Assembly: GCF_900163865.1 (NCBI RefSeq)
Contig: NZ_FUKU01000036.1
Location: 36,664 to 100,663 of the forward strand
DNA from: Sphingobacterium sp. JB170
GTDB lineage: Bacteria; Bacteroidota; Bacteroidia; Sphingobacteriales; Sphingobacteriaceae
Length of the DNA stretch: 64,000 nt
Reading direction: 5' to 3'
The position numbers and the translations under genes are program-made. Position 1 is the first letter of the stretch. Every line of letters starts with the position of its first letter. This document shows positions 53,635 to 62,922 of this stretch, in pieces. The notes under the pieces were generated by a model that did no database searches, was not told the origin of the DNA, and worked only from the letters and a program-made list of their open reading frames with translations.

Positions 53635-53965
53635 TATCGTAATTCGTGTTTGTTAAATATTATATTTCACGGATCGTAAATATACAAAATAATATTTGGT
53701 ATTAAAATCATAAACATTATTTTTGCTTTATAGATATAAACTATAACAAGTGGTGTTTGTTATTGTTATTATTTATTTTAAATCATTCTAATGTCATAAT
53801 AATTCCGATGGAAATCGTTTATCACGCGTCGAAGCGATATTTACTCGTTTTTTAGTTAAAAAATAGGTCTTCAGTGTATTTAGAATGGGATTAATTGTAT
53901 ATTAAATTGTACCTTTGTTGTCCGAATTAAGGTAGGAATCGCCGATTAAATTAAGGGGAAGAGAA
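53635..53965. other. AT-rich divergent control region between lrp and sufB
   Basis: This 331-bp gap is strongly AT-rich and holds no gene. The sufB promoter lies at its right end (53910-53917). The left part, next to the Lrp gene, has AT-rich tracts suitable for Lrp binding, but no clear repeated site was identified. Confidence 0.55.
53910..53917 (+). promoter_or_regulatory. -7 element for sufBCD (TACCTTTG)
   Basis: TACCTTTG lies 48 nt ahead of the sufB ATG. A TTG at 53895-53897 is too close to be a convincing -33 element, so activator dependence is possible. Confidence 0.6.
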
Positions 53966-55417
53966 ATGAGTACCAAAGACGACGAATTACTAAAAGAGCT
54001 AGAGCTCGAAGAATATAAATACGGTTTTACAACCGATATTGAGATGGAAATTACCCCAAAAGGGTTGAACGAAGATGTTGTTCGCTTGATTTCCGCCAAG
54101 AAGAATGAACCAGAATGGCTGTTAGAGTGGCGACTGAAAGCATTTCGTCATTTTCTGACTATGAAAATGCCGAGTTGGCAAAACTTTAAGAATCCCGAAG
54201 TAGACTTTCAGGAACTTTCTTATTATGCTGCGCCGAAAGCGAAAAAGCAACTCGAAAGCATGGATGAGGTCGATCCCGAGCTTTTGGCGACTTTTGAAAA
54301 GCTAGGGATTCCGCTCAATGAACAGAAAGTATTAGCGGGTGTTGTTGCTGTGGATGCGGTATTTGATTCTGTATCCGTGAAAACAACTTTTCGCGAGAAG
54401 CTAAAAGAGCAAGGAGTCATCTTCTGCTCTTTCGGTGAAGCGGTGCAAGAATACCCTGATCTTATTAAAAAGCATCTGGGTACAGTAGTTCCCCAGACGG
54501 ATAATGTTTATGCGGCTCTGAACTCAGCGGTGTTTTCCGACGGATCGTTTGTATATATCCCAAAAGGCGTTCGTTGCCCAATGGAATTATCGACTTATTT
54601 TCGAATTAACGCGCAAAATACTGGTCAATTTGAACGAACACTCATTGTAGCGGACGAAGGGTCGTACGTTTCATATCTGGAGGGGTGCACAGCGCCAATG
54701 CGAGATGAAAATCAATTGCATGCTGCAGTTGTTGAGCTTATCGCTGAAAAAGATGCTGAAATCAAATATTCAACTGTACAAAACTGGTATCCCGGAGATA
54801 AAGACGGTAAAGGTGGTATTTTTAATTTCGTAACCAAACGAGGAATCTGTAAGGGAGATAATGCGAAAATTTCGTGGACACAAGTAGAAACTGGATCTGC
54901 GATCACTTGGAAATATCCGGGCGTTATCTTAAAAGGAGATAACTCGGTAGGCGAGTTTTATTCGGTTGCGATGACTCGTAATATGCAAGTTGCCGATACG
55001 GGGACCAAAATGATTCATTTAGGTAAAAATACGCGGTCGAAGATTGTATCCAAAGGTATCTCCGCCGGTAAAAGCCATAACAGTTACCGTGGTCTTGTGA
55101 AAATTGGACCGAACGCGACTAGAGCGCGGAACTTCACACAATGTGACTCTTTGCTAATTGGTGATCGTTGTGGTGCACATACCTTTCCGTATATCGAAAA
55201 CAAAAACAGAACGGCTCTTTTAGAACATGAGGCGACGACATCGAAGATAGGTGAAGATCAAATATTTTACTTGAACCAACGAGGAATCGATCCGGAAAAG
55301 GCAGTTGGTTTAATTGTAAATGGATACGCGAAAGAAGTTTTGAATCAATTGCCAATGGAATTTGCCGTAGAGGCGCAGAAATTGCTCGCAATCTCGTTAG
55401 AAGGATCAGTAGGATAA
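53966..55417 (+). CDS. sufB: Fe-S cluster assembly scaffold protein SufB
   Basis: The 483-residue SufB, core of the SufBC2D scaffold, builds Fe-S clusters de novo. Recognisable blocks include [64 protein letters not shown] and the C-terminal Cys-containing [22 protein letters not shown]. Length is standard. sufC starts 68 bp downstream and sufD after that. A cysteine desulfurase sufS is not in this cluster. Confidence 0.97.
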   Translation: MSTKDDELLKELELEEYKYGFTTDIEMEITPKGLNEDVVRLISAKKNEPEWLLEWRLKAFRHFLTMKMPSWQNFKNPEVDFQELSYYAAPKAKKQLESMDEVDPELLATFEKLGIPLNEQKVLAGVVAVDAVFDSVSVKTTFREKLKEQGVIFCSFGEAVQEYPDLIKKHLGTVVPQTDNVYAALNSAVFSDGSFVYIPKGVRCPMELSTYFRINAQNTGQFERTLIVADEGSYVSYLEGCTAPMRDENQLHAAVVELIAEKDAEIKYSTVQNWYPGDKDGKGGIFNFVTKRGICKGDNAKISWTQVETGSAITWKYPGVILKGDNSVGEFYSVAMTRNMQVADTGTKMIHLGKNTRSKIVSKGISAGKSHNSYRGLVKIGPNATRARNFTQCDSLLIGDRCGAHTFPYIENKNRTALLEHEATTSKIGEDQIFYLNQRGIDPEKAVGLIVNGYAKEVLNQLPMEFAVEAQKLLAISLEGSVG

Positions 55418-55485
55418 AAATTTGAATAACAGAGAGGCTCGAACCGTTAAAAGCAGTTGAGGCTTCTACACAATAGTAAAATATA

Positions 55486-56244
55486 ATGTTAACAATTAAG
55501 AATTTACATGCGTCTGTTGAAAGTAAACAGATTTTAAAAGGATTAGACCTCGAAGTGAAAGCTGGAGAAGTTCATGCGATTATGGGGCCAAATGGTGCTG
55601 GTAAAAGTACCTTAGGTAATGTGCTTGCAGGAAGAGATTCGTATGAAGTAACAGGTGGTACAGCAACACTAGACGGAATTGACCTTTTAGATCTGGCGCC
55701 GGAAGTACGTGCACGTGAGGGGTTGTTTTTGGCTTTTCAATATCCTGTTGAAATCCCCGGAGTTTCCAATATTAACTTTTTGAGAACTGCGGTAAACGAT
55801 ATTCGGGAATACAAAGGCTTGCCGCCGATGGAAGCGAAAGAGTTCTTGCAGCTGGTAAAGGAAAAACAGAAGTTAGTGGAGTTTTCTGCGAACTTAGCGA
55901 ACCGCTCATTGAATGAAGGATTCTCAGGGGGCGAGAAAAAGAGAAATGAAATTTTCCAGTTAGCGATGTTGAATCCGAAGTTGTCGATTCTTGATGAAAC
56001 GGATTCTGGATTAGACATTGATGCGTTACGTATTGTCGCCAATGGTGTTAATCAGTTGCGTTCAAAAGATAATGCATTTGTCGTGATTACCCACTATCAA
56101 CGGTTGTTGGATCATATTGTTCCAGACTTTGTTCACGTATTATATGACGGTCGTATCGTGAAGACCGGGACAAAAGAGCTTGCTTTGGAGCTTGAGGAAA
56201 AAGGTTACGATTGGTTAAAAGAGTATGACACGCAAACTGTTTAA
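55486..56244 (+). CDS. sufC: Fe-S cluster assembly ATPase SufC
   Basis: The 252-residue ABC-type ATPase of the SufBCD complex has Walker A GPNGAGKSTLGN, the Q-loop in FLAFQYPVEIPG, signature FSGGEKKRNEI and Walker B LSILDETDSGLD, with the SufC-typical DETDSGLDIDAL stretch. It powers conformational change of SufB and SufD and is cytosolic, not a transporter component. sufB lies 68 bp upstream and sufD begins 45 bp downstream, so all three are likely one transcript. Confidence 0.97.
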   Translation: MLTIKNLHASVESKQILKGLDLEVKAGEVHAIMGPNGAGKSTLGNVLAGRDSYEVTGGTATLDGIDLLDLAPEVRAREGLFLAFQYPVEIPGVSNINFLRTAVNDIREYKGLPPMEAKEFLQLVKEKQKLVEFSANLANRSLNEGFSGGEKKRNEIFQLAMLNPKLSILDETDSGLDIDALRIVANGVNQLRSKDNAFVVITHYQRLLDHIVPDFVHVLYDGRIVKTGTKELALELEEKGYDWLKEYDTQTV

Positions 56245-56289
56245 TTGCTCCCTATGGGAAATTTAATTAACAGATTGACAAAAAATAAC

Positions 56290-57591
56290 ATGAGTACATT
56301 AGTTGCAGAATCATTATATCAACAGTTAGTAAGCACGTTCGAAGAATCCGAGACGTTTCAGACAAGTTCTAAACTGTCTACCATACGTCACGAGGCGTTC
56401 GAACGCTTCCAAAAGGAAGGTTTTCCTACTGTAAAAAATGAGGAGTGGAAATATACCAATCTTCATAGTTTGGTAAACAAGCCATACGTTTTGAACATCC
56501 AGACGGATGTGGATAAGGTAGACGCTAGTTTAGCAGACATACCGAATCTTGACGCCCATCGGATCGTATTGGTCAACGGGCAGTTCGTACTAGCCTTCTC
56601 GTCTTTAGACGATGAAGTTGGCCTAACGGTAAAGCCAATTGATGAGGCTTACGAAGAGCCGAACCTCCAGGCACACTACGCGCAATATGCAGATAAGACA
56701 GATAATGTTTTAGTCCAGTTGAATACGGCGCTGCAAACCTCAGGGGTGTATATTTCGGTTGCAGCAGGTAAGGTCGTGTCCAAACCTGTTCATATCGTGC
56801 ACGTTGCCGCGGGAGACTCGCCTTTTTTCGCGCAGACACGCAACCTCATCGTTGTTGAGCCGAATGCTGAAATTGAAATTATAGAATCTTTTGTTACACA
56901 AAAGGAATCGGCGGACAACCTTCACAATAAGGTTACCGAAATTGTTGTGCGTGAATCAGCGAAAATGCAACATTACTACTTGCAAGTAGCTGAATCCTCA
57001 AGCGCCTATATCCACCATACGGAAGTTTATCAAGAACAGCACAGTTTATATAATAATTATAACTGCAACCTCCCTGGAGCATCGTTTGTGCGGCATAATA
57101 TCAACGTCCGTTTGGACGCTGAAAATGTGGAGTCTCACCTGTACGGTATTAACTTGACGGATGCGAGGCAGTTTGTCGATAACCATACGGTGGTTGATCA
57201 TATGAAGCCGAATTGTGAATCGTATGAATGGTATAAAAATATTCCTCAGGAAGAATCTACTGCTGTTTTTAACGGGAAGATTTTCGTCCGCGAGGATGCC
57301 CAGAAAACAAATGCATTTCAGCAAAACAACAATATGTTAATCGGTGACAAATCAACGGTGTTTACAAAACCACAGTTGGAAATTTTCGCGGATGATGTTA
57401 AATGTTCACACGGTTGTACAATGGGGCAATTCGACGAGGAGGCATTATTCTATCTTCGTGCGCGTGGTATCGGAGAGGATTCTGCACGTATTCTGTTGGT
57501 ACACGCTTTTGCTTTTGATGTAACTTCACGTTTCTCAAACGAGCAGGTCCGCAGTTATGTGGAAAATCTTGTAGCAAAAGGTTTATCATAA
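56290..57591 (+). CDS. sufD: Fe-S cluster assembly protein SufD
   Basis: The 433-residue SufD, partner of SufB, helps iron entry into the scaffold. It shows the SufBD beta-helix core (LVEKLNVV-like VVEPNAEIEIIESFVTQKESADN, HTEVYQEQHSLYNNYNCNLPGASFVRHNINVRL) and the C-terminal NAFQQNNNMLIGDKSTVFTKPQLEIFADDVKCSHGCTMGQFD block with the conserved Cys and His. ATG 56290 is chosen because the open upstream frame overlaps the sufC stop. A terminator follows at 57639-57672. Confidence 0.95.
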   Translation: MSTLVAESLYQQLVSTFEESETFQTSSKLSTIRHEAFERFQKEGFPTVKNEEWKYTNLHSLVNKPYVLNIQTDVDKVDASLADIPNLDAHRIVLVNGQFVLAFSSLDDEVGLTVKPIDEAYEEPNLQAHYAQYADKTDNVLVQLNTALQTSGVYISVAAGKVVSKPVHIVHVAAGDSPFFAQTRNLIVVEPNAEIEIIESFVTQKESADNLHNKVTEIVVRESAKMQHYYLQVAESSSAYIHHTEVYQEQHSLYNNYNCNLPGASFVRHNINVRLDAENVESHLYGINLTDARQFVDNHTVVDHMKPNCESYEWYKNIPQEESTAVFNGKIFVREDAQKTNAFQQNNNMLIGDKSTVFTKPQLEIFADDVKCSHGCTMGQFDEEALFYLRARGIGEDSARILLVHAFAFDVTSRFSNEQVRSYVENLVAKGLS

Positions 57592-57638
57592 ACTATTTCT
57601 GATTGCTAGTCTTGTGCTGGTGATGCTATAAATTAATG

Positions 57639-57672
57639 AAGCCCCATTTTGAATTAACTTTGAATGGGGCTT
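57639..57672 (+). terminator. Terminator of sufBCD
   Basis: AAGCCCCATT (57639-57648) and AATGGGGCTT (57663-57672) form a 10-bp stem with a 14-nt loop followed by TT, 47 bp after the sufD stop. Confidence 0.75.
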
Positions 57673-57753
57673 TGTCATTAGGTCTTATCTGTAACGCAGA
57701 GCAGAGGTAAGCAACGCGTGCGCCCTATACTCTCCCGCTGGAAAAAATAGTGC

Positions 57754-57789
57754 AAAAAAAAATCCCTTGTATTTCCATCCAAGAGATTT
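57754..57789 (-). terminator. Terminator of tRNA-Gly
   Basis: On the minus strand a 10-bp stem (arms 57760-57769 and 57780-57789, one G-U pair) with a 10-nt loop is followed by a T run (A run at 57754-57762 on plus), 5 bp after the tRNA 3' end. Confidence 0.85.
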
Positions 57790-57794
57790 GTATG

Positions 57795-57867
57795 AGCGAA
57801 AGACGAGATTCGAACTCGCGACCCCAACCTTGGCAAGGTTGTGCTCTACCAACTGAGCTACTTTCGC
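57795..57867 (-). tRNA. tRNA-Gly (anticodon GCC)
   Basis: The 73-nt cloverleaf on the minus strand has acceptor arms GCGAAAG and CTTTCGC, D-stem GCTC/GAGC, anticodon loop TTGCCAA with anticodon GCC, and T-loop TTCGAAT. The discriminator base is U, as expected for glycine tRNA. No CCA is encoded. A promoter element (TACCTTTG at 57879-57886) and a terminator flank it. Confidence 0.95.
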
Positions 57868-57878
57868 TGATCGTGTTA

Positions 57879-57909
57879 CAAAGGTACTAAAACGTACCAT
57901 TTTTGTCAA
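57879..57909 (-). promoter_or_regulatory. Promoter of tRNA-Gly
   Basis: The minus strand has TTGAC at 57905-57909 and TACCTTTG at 57879-57886, a good -33/-7 pair 23 bp apart. The -7 region is within a short inverted repeat (GGTAC/GTACC at 57883-57898). Confidence 0.75.
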
Positions 57910-57960
57910 CACTATTTAAAAAAAATTAACAAGATGCTGTTGGTGTAATTGAAAGAAATT

Positions 57961-59502
57961 TTATTGCGGTATAGCATTAATGCAGTTGATCCCGTCGATT
58001 GCAGCTGACACAATGCCCCCGGCATAGCCGGCGCCCTCACCGCAAGGATAGAGACCTTTCACTTGAGGGTGTTGCATGGTCTCTTTATCGCGCGGAATGC
58101 GTACAGGTGAAGAGGTTCGTGATTCTACGCCTACAAGAATTGCCTCGTTCGTATAATACCCTTTCATCTTTTTACCAAATCGAGGTAAAGCGCCGCGCAG
58201 CGCTTGATGGACGAATTTTGGTAGGACTTGGGTCAAATCCACACTTTTCGTACCGGGTTTATAAGAGTTCGTAGGGAGATTTGTAGACACCTTTGCGTGC
58301 ACGAAATCTACCATCCGCTGGGCGGGCGCAACAAGGTTCCCTCCACCGATTTGAAATGCTTTTCGTTCGATTTGTTGTTGAAAATTCAGCAGCGCGAATG
58401 GATCTTCTATCGCTCCGGGTACGTCGCTGAGATTAATTTGGATAACGGTGCCTGAATTTGCGTGCGGGTTGTTGCGCTTTGATGGGGACCAACCATTGAC
58501 GACTATTTCATCATGATCAGTCGCGCAGGGTGCTATCACACCGCCGGGACACATGCAGAATGAAAATACGCCGCGGTCATCTATCTGTTCCACGAGGCTG
58601 TAGTATGCTGGAGGTAGGTTTTGGGGGCGTAAGGTGCAATGATATTGCGCTTGGTCGACGATCTCTTGTGGGTGCTCTATTCGGACCCCGAGTGCAAATG
58701 GTTTGGATTCTATTTTCCACCCATTTGTTCGAAATAATTTGAAAATATCTCGTGCAGAGTGCCCCGTGGCCAGTATCAGGTGATCTGCCTTAATATGTTC
58801 TCCTTGAGAAGTGGTAACACCTGTAATTTTATCGAATTGTGTCGTTATTTGGTCGACTCGACAGTCGAATTTAAAGATGCCTCCATGTTCGATAATGGTA
58901 TTTCTGATATCCTCAATGATGTGCGGAAGCTTGTTCGTTCCGATATGTGGTCTTGCGTCAACTAAAATATCCTGTGTTGCGCCGTGATTAACGAATATTT
59001 CCAACACCTTTTGCACGTCCCCACGTTTGTTTGAGCGTGTGTATAATTTCCCGTCTGAGTAGGTCCCTGCACCACCCTCCCCGAAGCAGTAGTTGGATTC
59101 AGGATTTACGAAGCCTTCTCGGTTTATTTTAGCTAAATCTCTTCTGCGCTCCTGCACCATTTTCCCGCGTTCAATTACAATAGGGCGCAGACCACGCTCT
59201 AGACATTGATATGCAGCAAACAATCCAGCAGGTCCGGCGCCCACGATGATTACTGCACTGCAAGAATGTACGTGTTTGATTTTTCTAATAAAAACAGACG
59301 GAGCTAGCGGTTCATCAATGGCGCAGACTACGCGGAGTCTGTATATAGCGTGTCTGCTACGCGCATCGATCGAGCGTTTCCGGATATTGTAACCGTTGAT
59401 ACGGCTTACAGGGACCTTAAGCTGCTCAGCTAGAAGGGTTTTTAGGTGCTCCACGTCGTTCAAGCGATCCGGGGAAACGACGATTTCGATTTCTTTTTGC
59501 AT
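57961..59502 (-). CDS. NAD(P)/FAD-dependent oxidoreductase (COG2509 type)
   Basis: The 513-residue flavoprotein has a small N-terminal domain (1-85) and an FAD-binding core from about residue 85 (VIIVGAGPAGLFAAYQCLERG). NYCFGEGGAGTYSDGKLYTR, APAQRMVDFV, LPTNSYKPGTKSVDL and a C-terminal YPCGEGAGYAGGIVSAAIDGI complete the COG2509 pattern. These are uncharacterised dehydrogenases of about this length found across bacteria. It has its own promoter (59537-59544). The substrate is unknown. Confidence 0.9.
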   Translation of the reverse strand: MQKEIEIVVSPDRLNDVEHLKTLLAEQLKVPVSRINGYNIRKRSIDARSRHAIYRLRVVCAIDEPLAPSVFIRKIKHVHSCSAVIIVGAGPAGLFAAYQCLERGLRPIVIERGKMVQERRRDLAKINREGFVNPESNYCFGEGGAGTYSDGKLYTRSNKRGDVQKVLEIFVNHGATQDILVDARPHIGTNKLPHIIEDIRNTIIEHGGIFKFDCRVDQITTQFDKITGVTTSQGEHIKADHLILATGHSARDIFKLFRTNGWKIESKPFALGVRIEHPQEIVDQAQYHCTLRPQNLPPAYYSLVEQIDDRGVFSFCMCPGGVIAPCATDHDEIVVNGWSPSKRNNPHANSGTVIQINLSDVPGAIEDPFALLNFQQQIERKAFQIGGGNLVAPAQRMVDFVHAKVSTNLPTNSYKPGTKSVDLTQVLPKFVHQALRGALPRFGKKMKGYYTNEAILVGVESRTSSPVRIPRDKETMQHPQVKGLYPCGEGAGYAGGIVSAAIDGINCINAIPQ

Positions 59503-59826
59503 ATTTTCAAGCTGGGTTTCTATCCCAAAATTTCGACAAAGTTAACCATTGTGCTAGAATTTTAGCGTTTTTGCCGCTGTTATTCCATTTGGTCAGAACT
59601 TGGGATTGGGTAGTCATTAGTTTTTAATCTTTGTTAAATGTCAAATGCAGGTATTCTTTCGCCTATTGCTAGCCTATAGATTTAAACAATTTTCGTATAT
59701 TCGTATTGTCGTGTTGCGAACAAGTGACCGGACATGAAACCGAACAATGATTCGACTACCCGTTGAGGTAGAGCGAGCTGTTTGTTCATTAATTTGTAAT
59801 TCATTTTTAAGGGTTAATTATTATAT
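59503..59826. other. Divergent intergenic region with a structured lemA leader
   Basis: No gene fits here. The minus-strand promoter of the flavoprotein gene lies at 59537-59544. A hairpin (CTACC 59756-59760 with GGTAG 59767-59771, flanked by GAACAA 59742-59747 with TTGTTC 59782-59787) sits in the lemA leader. TATATTCG at 59696-59703 is a weak candidate -7 element for lemA. Confidence 0.5.
59537..59544 (-). promoter_or_regulatory. -7 element for the COG2509 flavoprotein
   Basis: The minus strand reads TAACTTTG, matching TAnnTTTG, 34 nt ahead of the ATG at 59502. Confidence 0.6.
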
Positions 59827-60405
59827 ATGAAAAGATTGTTGATTGCTTTAGTAGGTTTATTCACTGCTTTATCGTTTAGTTCGTGTGGTTATAATACCAT
59901 GGTTTCTAAGGACGAAAATGTAAAAGGAAAGTGGGCGCAAGTAGAAAATGCTTATCAGCGTCGTGCCGACCTAATACCTAATTTAGTTGCAACTGTTAAA
60001 GGGGCAGCTGAGCATGAGGAGGGTACTCTTACTGCCGTAACCGAGGCTCGCGCAAAGGCTACGTCGGTAAACGTTGACCCAAATGATCTCTCGGAAGAAG
60101 CTATCGCTAATTTCCAGCAGAATCAAGACGCTTTATCGCAGTCAATTGGTAGGTTGCTTGTGAGTGTTGAGGCCTACCCGGATTTGAAGGCGAATCAAAA
60201 TTTCAGAGAGCTTCAAGTGCAACTCGAAGGTACCGAGAATAGAATTTCTGTTGAGCGTCGTGCATATAACGAAGCTGTTCAGGATTACAATACGACGGTT
60301 AGAAGTTTTCCAAAAAATATTATGGCCGGTATTTTCGGTTTCAAAGCTAAAGGTACTTTTAAAGCCGCCGAGGGAGCTGATCAGGCGCCAACTGTCGCCT
60401 TCTAA
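59827..60405 (+). CDS. LemA family lipoprotein
   Basis: The 192-residue protein begins with a lipoprotein signal (LFTALSFSSC, Cys20) and continues with the LemA core: KGKWAQVENAYQRRADLIPNLVATVKGAAEHE, then two long helices (SQSIGRLLVSVEAYPDLKANQNFRELQVQLEGTENRISVERRAYNEAVQDYN). LemA proteins are helical hairpins of unknown role at the membrane. Downstream come two TPM-domain genes, a triplet conserved widely in bacteria. A long structured leader precedes it. Confidence 0.94.
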   Translation: MKRLLIALVGLFTALSFSSCGYNTMVSKDENVKGKWAQVENAYQRRADLIPNLVATVKGAAEHEEGTLTAVTEARAKATSVNVDPNDLSEEAIANFQQNQDALSQSIGRLLVSVEAYPDLKANQNFRELQVQLEGTENRISVERRAYNEAVQDYNTTVRSFPKNIMAGIFGFKAKGTFKAAEGADQAPTVAF

Positions 60406-60483
60406 TTTGTATTCAATTGTATTTTGAAGATGAATGGGGACGTTTTTTGAGCGGCTCGTTCATCTTTTTTAATTTAAGGAATA

Positions 60484-60918
60484 ATGGAACTTTTTTCAAC
60501 AGAGGATCAAGATCGTATCGTTCAGGCTATAAGTGTTGCCGAAAGTAAAACTTCCGGAGAAATACGGTTGGTGGTGGATAGAAGATTAAAACATGACAGT
60601 GCGCTCGATGCTGCTGTTACGTTTTTTAAAAAATTGAAAATGCATGAGACAGCACTTAGGAATGGCGTGCTGATTTATCTAGCGGTGGACGATCACAAAT
60701 TTGCTATTATTGGTGATAAAGGGATTAGTGATGTGGTTGGCGAGCATTTTTGGGATCAAACTAAGGAGCATATGTTGTCCTTTTTTAAACAGGACGACGT
60801 GCCAAACGGGCTGATTGCGGGAATCCATGATGCGGGCGAAAAGCTCTATGCATTCTTTCCGCGCAGAAGCGACGACATTAATGAGCTACCTGATGATATT
60901 TATTATGGAAATAACTAA
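60484..60918 (+). CDS. TPM domain-containing protein
   Basis: The 144-residue protein consists of one TPM (YgcG/TLP18.3) domain, as shown by VQAISVAESKTSGEIRLVVDRRLK, NGVLIYLAVDDHKFAIIGDKGISDVVGEHFWD and LIAGIHDAGEKLYAFFPRR. There is no signal peptide or membrane helix, so it is likely cytoplasmic. TPM domains are linked to phosphatase activity in the plant protein TLP18.3 and to photosystem repair, but bacterial roles are unclear. It follows lemA by 78 bp and precedes the larger TPM gene by 6 bp. Confidence 0.9.
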   Translation: MELFSTEDQDRIVQAISVAESKTSGEIRLVVDRRLKHDSALDAAVTFFKKLKMHETALRNGVLIYLAVDDHKFAIIGDKGISDVVGEHFWDQTKEHMLSFFKQDDVPNGLIAGIHDAGEKLYAFFPRRSDDINELPDDIYYGNN

Positions 60919-60924
60919 ACATAG

Positions 60925-61740
60925 ATGTTTCGAATAAAACAAACAAAAATAGACCTAGGCAAGTGGGCGCTAGTAGTCGTGCTGCTTCTGCACACGATGA
61001 TCTCCTTGCGTGCGCAAGATCTTCCTGAAGCACCACGCCAACTGGTCTCGGATTTTGCTGGCGTGCTCAATCCTGCGGACAGGGAACGCTTAGAGCAGAA
61101 GCTTTTGGCATATGAAGATTCCACATCGACGCAAATTGCGGTGGTTTTAGTTCAGACCACTGATGGATATGAAGTCGGTGACTATGCCGTCCGTTTGGCA
61201 AAGAAATGGGGTGTCGGTGGCACGAAATACAATAATGGTATTATGCTTCTCGCTGCTATAGATGATCGGACTGTTACTATTCAGACGGGATATGGGATGG
61301 AAGGAGTACTTCCAGATATTATCACCTATCGGATCATACAAAACGAAATTAAACCGTCCTTTCAACGCGAAAATTATTACCAAGGGATCGACAATGCGAC
61401 AAATGCACTAATTGCTTATGCTAAAGGAGAATATAAAGCGGACCCGCGTGAACGTTCAGGTAAAGGAGGCGGCGTTCCTGTTATCTTAATTGTAATCTTC
61501 GTTATTATCGTTATATCGTTAATTTCAAAAGGCGGTGGCGGAAAAGGTGGCGGAAAGATGATGACTGGACGCGGATCGTCTGATCTATTTTGGTTGACCC
61601 TTCTAAGTGGCCTAGGACGTGGTGGCGGTGGAGGCGGTGGCTTCGGAGGCGGCGGCGGTTTCGGCGGAGGAGGCGGCGGCGGCTTTGGTGGTTTCGGTGG
61701 CGGCGGCTTTGGCGGCGGTGGATCGAGTGGTAGCTGGTAG
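60925..61740 (+). CDS. TPM domain membrane protein with Gly-rich tail (YgcG-like)
   Basis: The 271-residue protein has a signal peptide or anchor (about 13-30), a TPM domain (about 35-160: LVSDFAGVLNPADRERLEQKLLAYEDSTSTQIAVV), one transmembrane helix at about 178-196 (VPVILIVIFVIIVISLIS) and a Gly-rich C-terminus of FGGGG-like repeats ending in SGSW. This is the usual architecture of the YgcG family and a common partner of LemA. The tail is low-complexity and could be membrane- or protein-contacting. It is 6 bp after the smaller TPM gene. Confidence 0.92.
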   Translation: MFRIKQTKIDLGKWALVVVLLLHTMISLRAQDLPEAPRQLVSDFAGVLNPADRERLEQKLLAYEDSTSTQIAVVLVQTTDGYEVGDYAVRLAKKWGVGGTKYNNGIMLLAAIDDRTVTIQTGYGMEGVLPDIITYRIIQNEIKPSFQRENYYQGIDNATNALIAYAKGEYKADPRERSGKGGGVPVILIVIFVIIVISLISKGGGGKGGGKMMTGRGSSDLFWLTLLSGLGRGGGGGGGFGGGGGFGGGGGGGFGGFGGGGFGGGGSSGSW

Positions 61741-61772
61741 AAGCAATTATAAGATATTTAAATAACACAATA

Positions 61773-62918
61773 ATGAAGAACTTAATAATGACAGTCTTGG
61801 CTGTCGCGCCAATAGCGCTTTTTGCCCAAGAAGAATTTACCTTGGACGGAAAGATTGGAGGCACTTCGACGAATGCAAAAATATTTATCCAATACCGTGA
61901 TAATGGTCAGGGCATAGTGGATTCGGTGAATGTTAAAGATGGCGCTTTTAAGTATCAAGGATCGGTTTCCGAACCAGTGCAGGCTGTACTAGTGCTCTCG
62001 AACAACGGAGCGACGATGAGTGCGCTGCGTGAGAGTGAGGAACGTCCTCCAGTGAATGCGGTGTTCTTGTCCAAAGGTGTCATCCAATTTAAGGGGAGTG
62101 ATTTTACGACGGCCGTGAGCTCTGGAAATGGTATTAATGAGGACTTCTCTAAATACAAAGCCGAATCAGCGGCTATCAATAAAGAGTTTGAAGCGCTTGA
62201 TACAAAATTTCAAGCAGCAACACCGGAGCAACAACAAGACGAGCTGTTCATTGCGTCGCTACGCAAGCAAGCGGAAGGGATTTATGAAAAGCAAAATACC
62301 ATTAACGAGGACTTCGTTACGAACAACCCCGAGAGTTATGTTTCCTTATCGATATTGAATGAGGTAGTCTCGCCAGAGAATATCACCTCTTTTGCACGAC
62401 CAGCCTACGATAAGTTGGCTGCCGGGTTGAAATCTACTACGCTTGGTAAAAATCTTGGTGAAAAGATCGCGAGTATGGGAAAATTAGCAGTGGGGGCAAT
62501 CGCTCCAGATTTCACTTTGCCGGATACTTCGGGTAACGACATAGCGCTTTCTTCTCTACGGGGCAAATATGTGTTGTTGGATTTCTGGGCGAGCTGGTGT
62601 GCCCCCTGCAGACATGAAAACCCTAATGTTGTCGCCGCGTTCAATAAGTTTAAGGATAAAAACTTCACCGTTTTGGGTGTGTCGCTTGATAAACCAGATG
62701 ATAAAGCGAAATGGATAGAGGCTATTGCTAGTGACCAACTCGAGCAGTGGGCACATGTTTCGGATCTTCAATATTGGAATTCGCCGGTAGTAGAACTTTA
62801 TTCTATTCGGGGTATTCCACAAAATTACTTGATAGATCCGGAAGGTAAGATTGTCGGATCTAATTTACGTGGAGCCGAACTTGAGGAGAAGCTAGGTGAG
62901 ATATTAAATAAAAACTAA
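61773..62918 (+). CDS. DUF4369-TlpA thioredoxin-like protein, secreted
   Basis: The 381-residue protein has a signal peptide (MKNLIMTVLAVAPIALFA). A DUF4369 domain lies at about 22-130 (FTLDGKIGGTSTNAKIFIQYRDN), with a helical linker to about 225 and a TlpA/AhpC-TSA domain with WC276APC279 and GIPQNYLIDPEGKIV. It probably acts as a periplasmic thiol reductase. It shares the TlpA-type active site with the 27268-27936 protein, which lacks DUF4369. The gene begins 32 bp after the TPM gene and may belong to its operon. A strong terminator follows. Confidence 0.92.
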   Translation: MKNLIMTVLAVAPIALFAQEEFTLDGKIGGTSTNAKIFIQYRDNGQGIVDSVNVKDGAFKYQGSVSEPVQAVLVLSNNGATMSALRESEERPPVNAVFLSKGVIQFKGSDFTTAVSSGNGINEDFSKYKAESAAINKEFEALDTKFQAATPEQQQDELFIASLRKQAEGIYEKQNTINEDFVTNNPESYVSLSILNEVVSPENITSFARPAYDKLAAGLKSTTLGKNLGEKIASMGKLAVGAIAPDFTLPDTSGNDIALSSLRGKYVLLDFWASWCAPCRHENPNVVAAFNKFKDKNFTVLGVSLDKPDDKAKWIEAIASDQLEQWAHVSDLQYWNSPVVELYSIRGIPQNYLIDPEGKIVGSNLRGAELEEKLGEILNKN

Positions 62919-62922
62919 AAGA

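Noticed and set aside
57685..57912. 75-residue open frame on the minus strand containing VAQLVEHNLAKVGVASSN
   Set aside because: It is the antisense or sense reading of the tRNA-Gly gene, a well-known false ORF type.
61615..61740. Repeated Gly-rich coding triplets resembling a CRISPR or minisatellite
   Set aside because: These encode the typical Gly-rich tail of a YgcG-like protein; there are no spacers.
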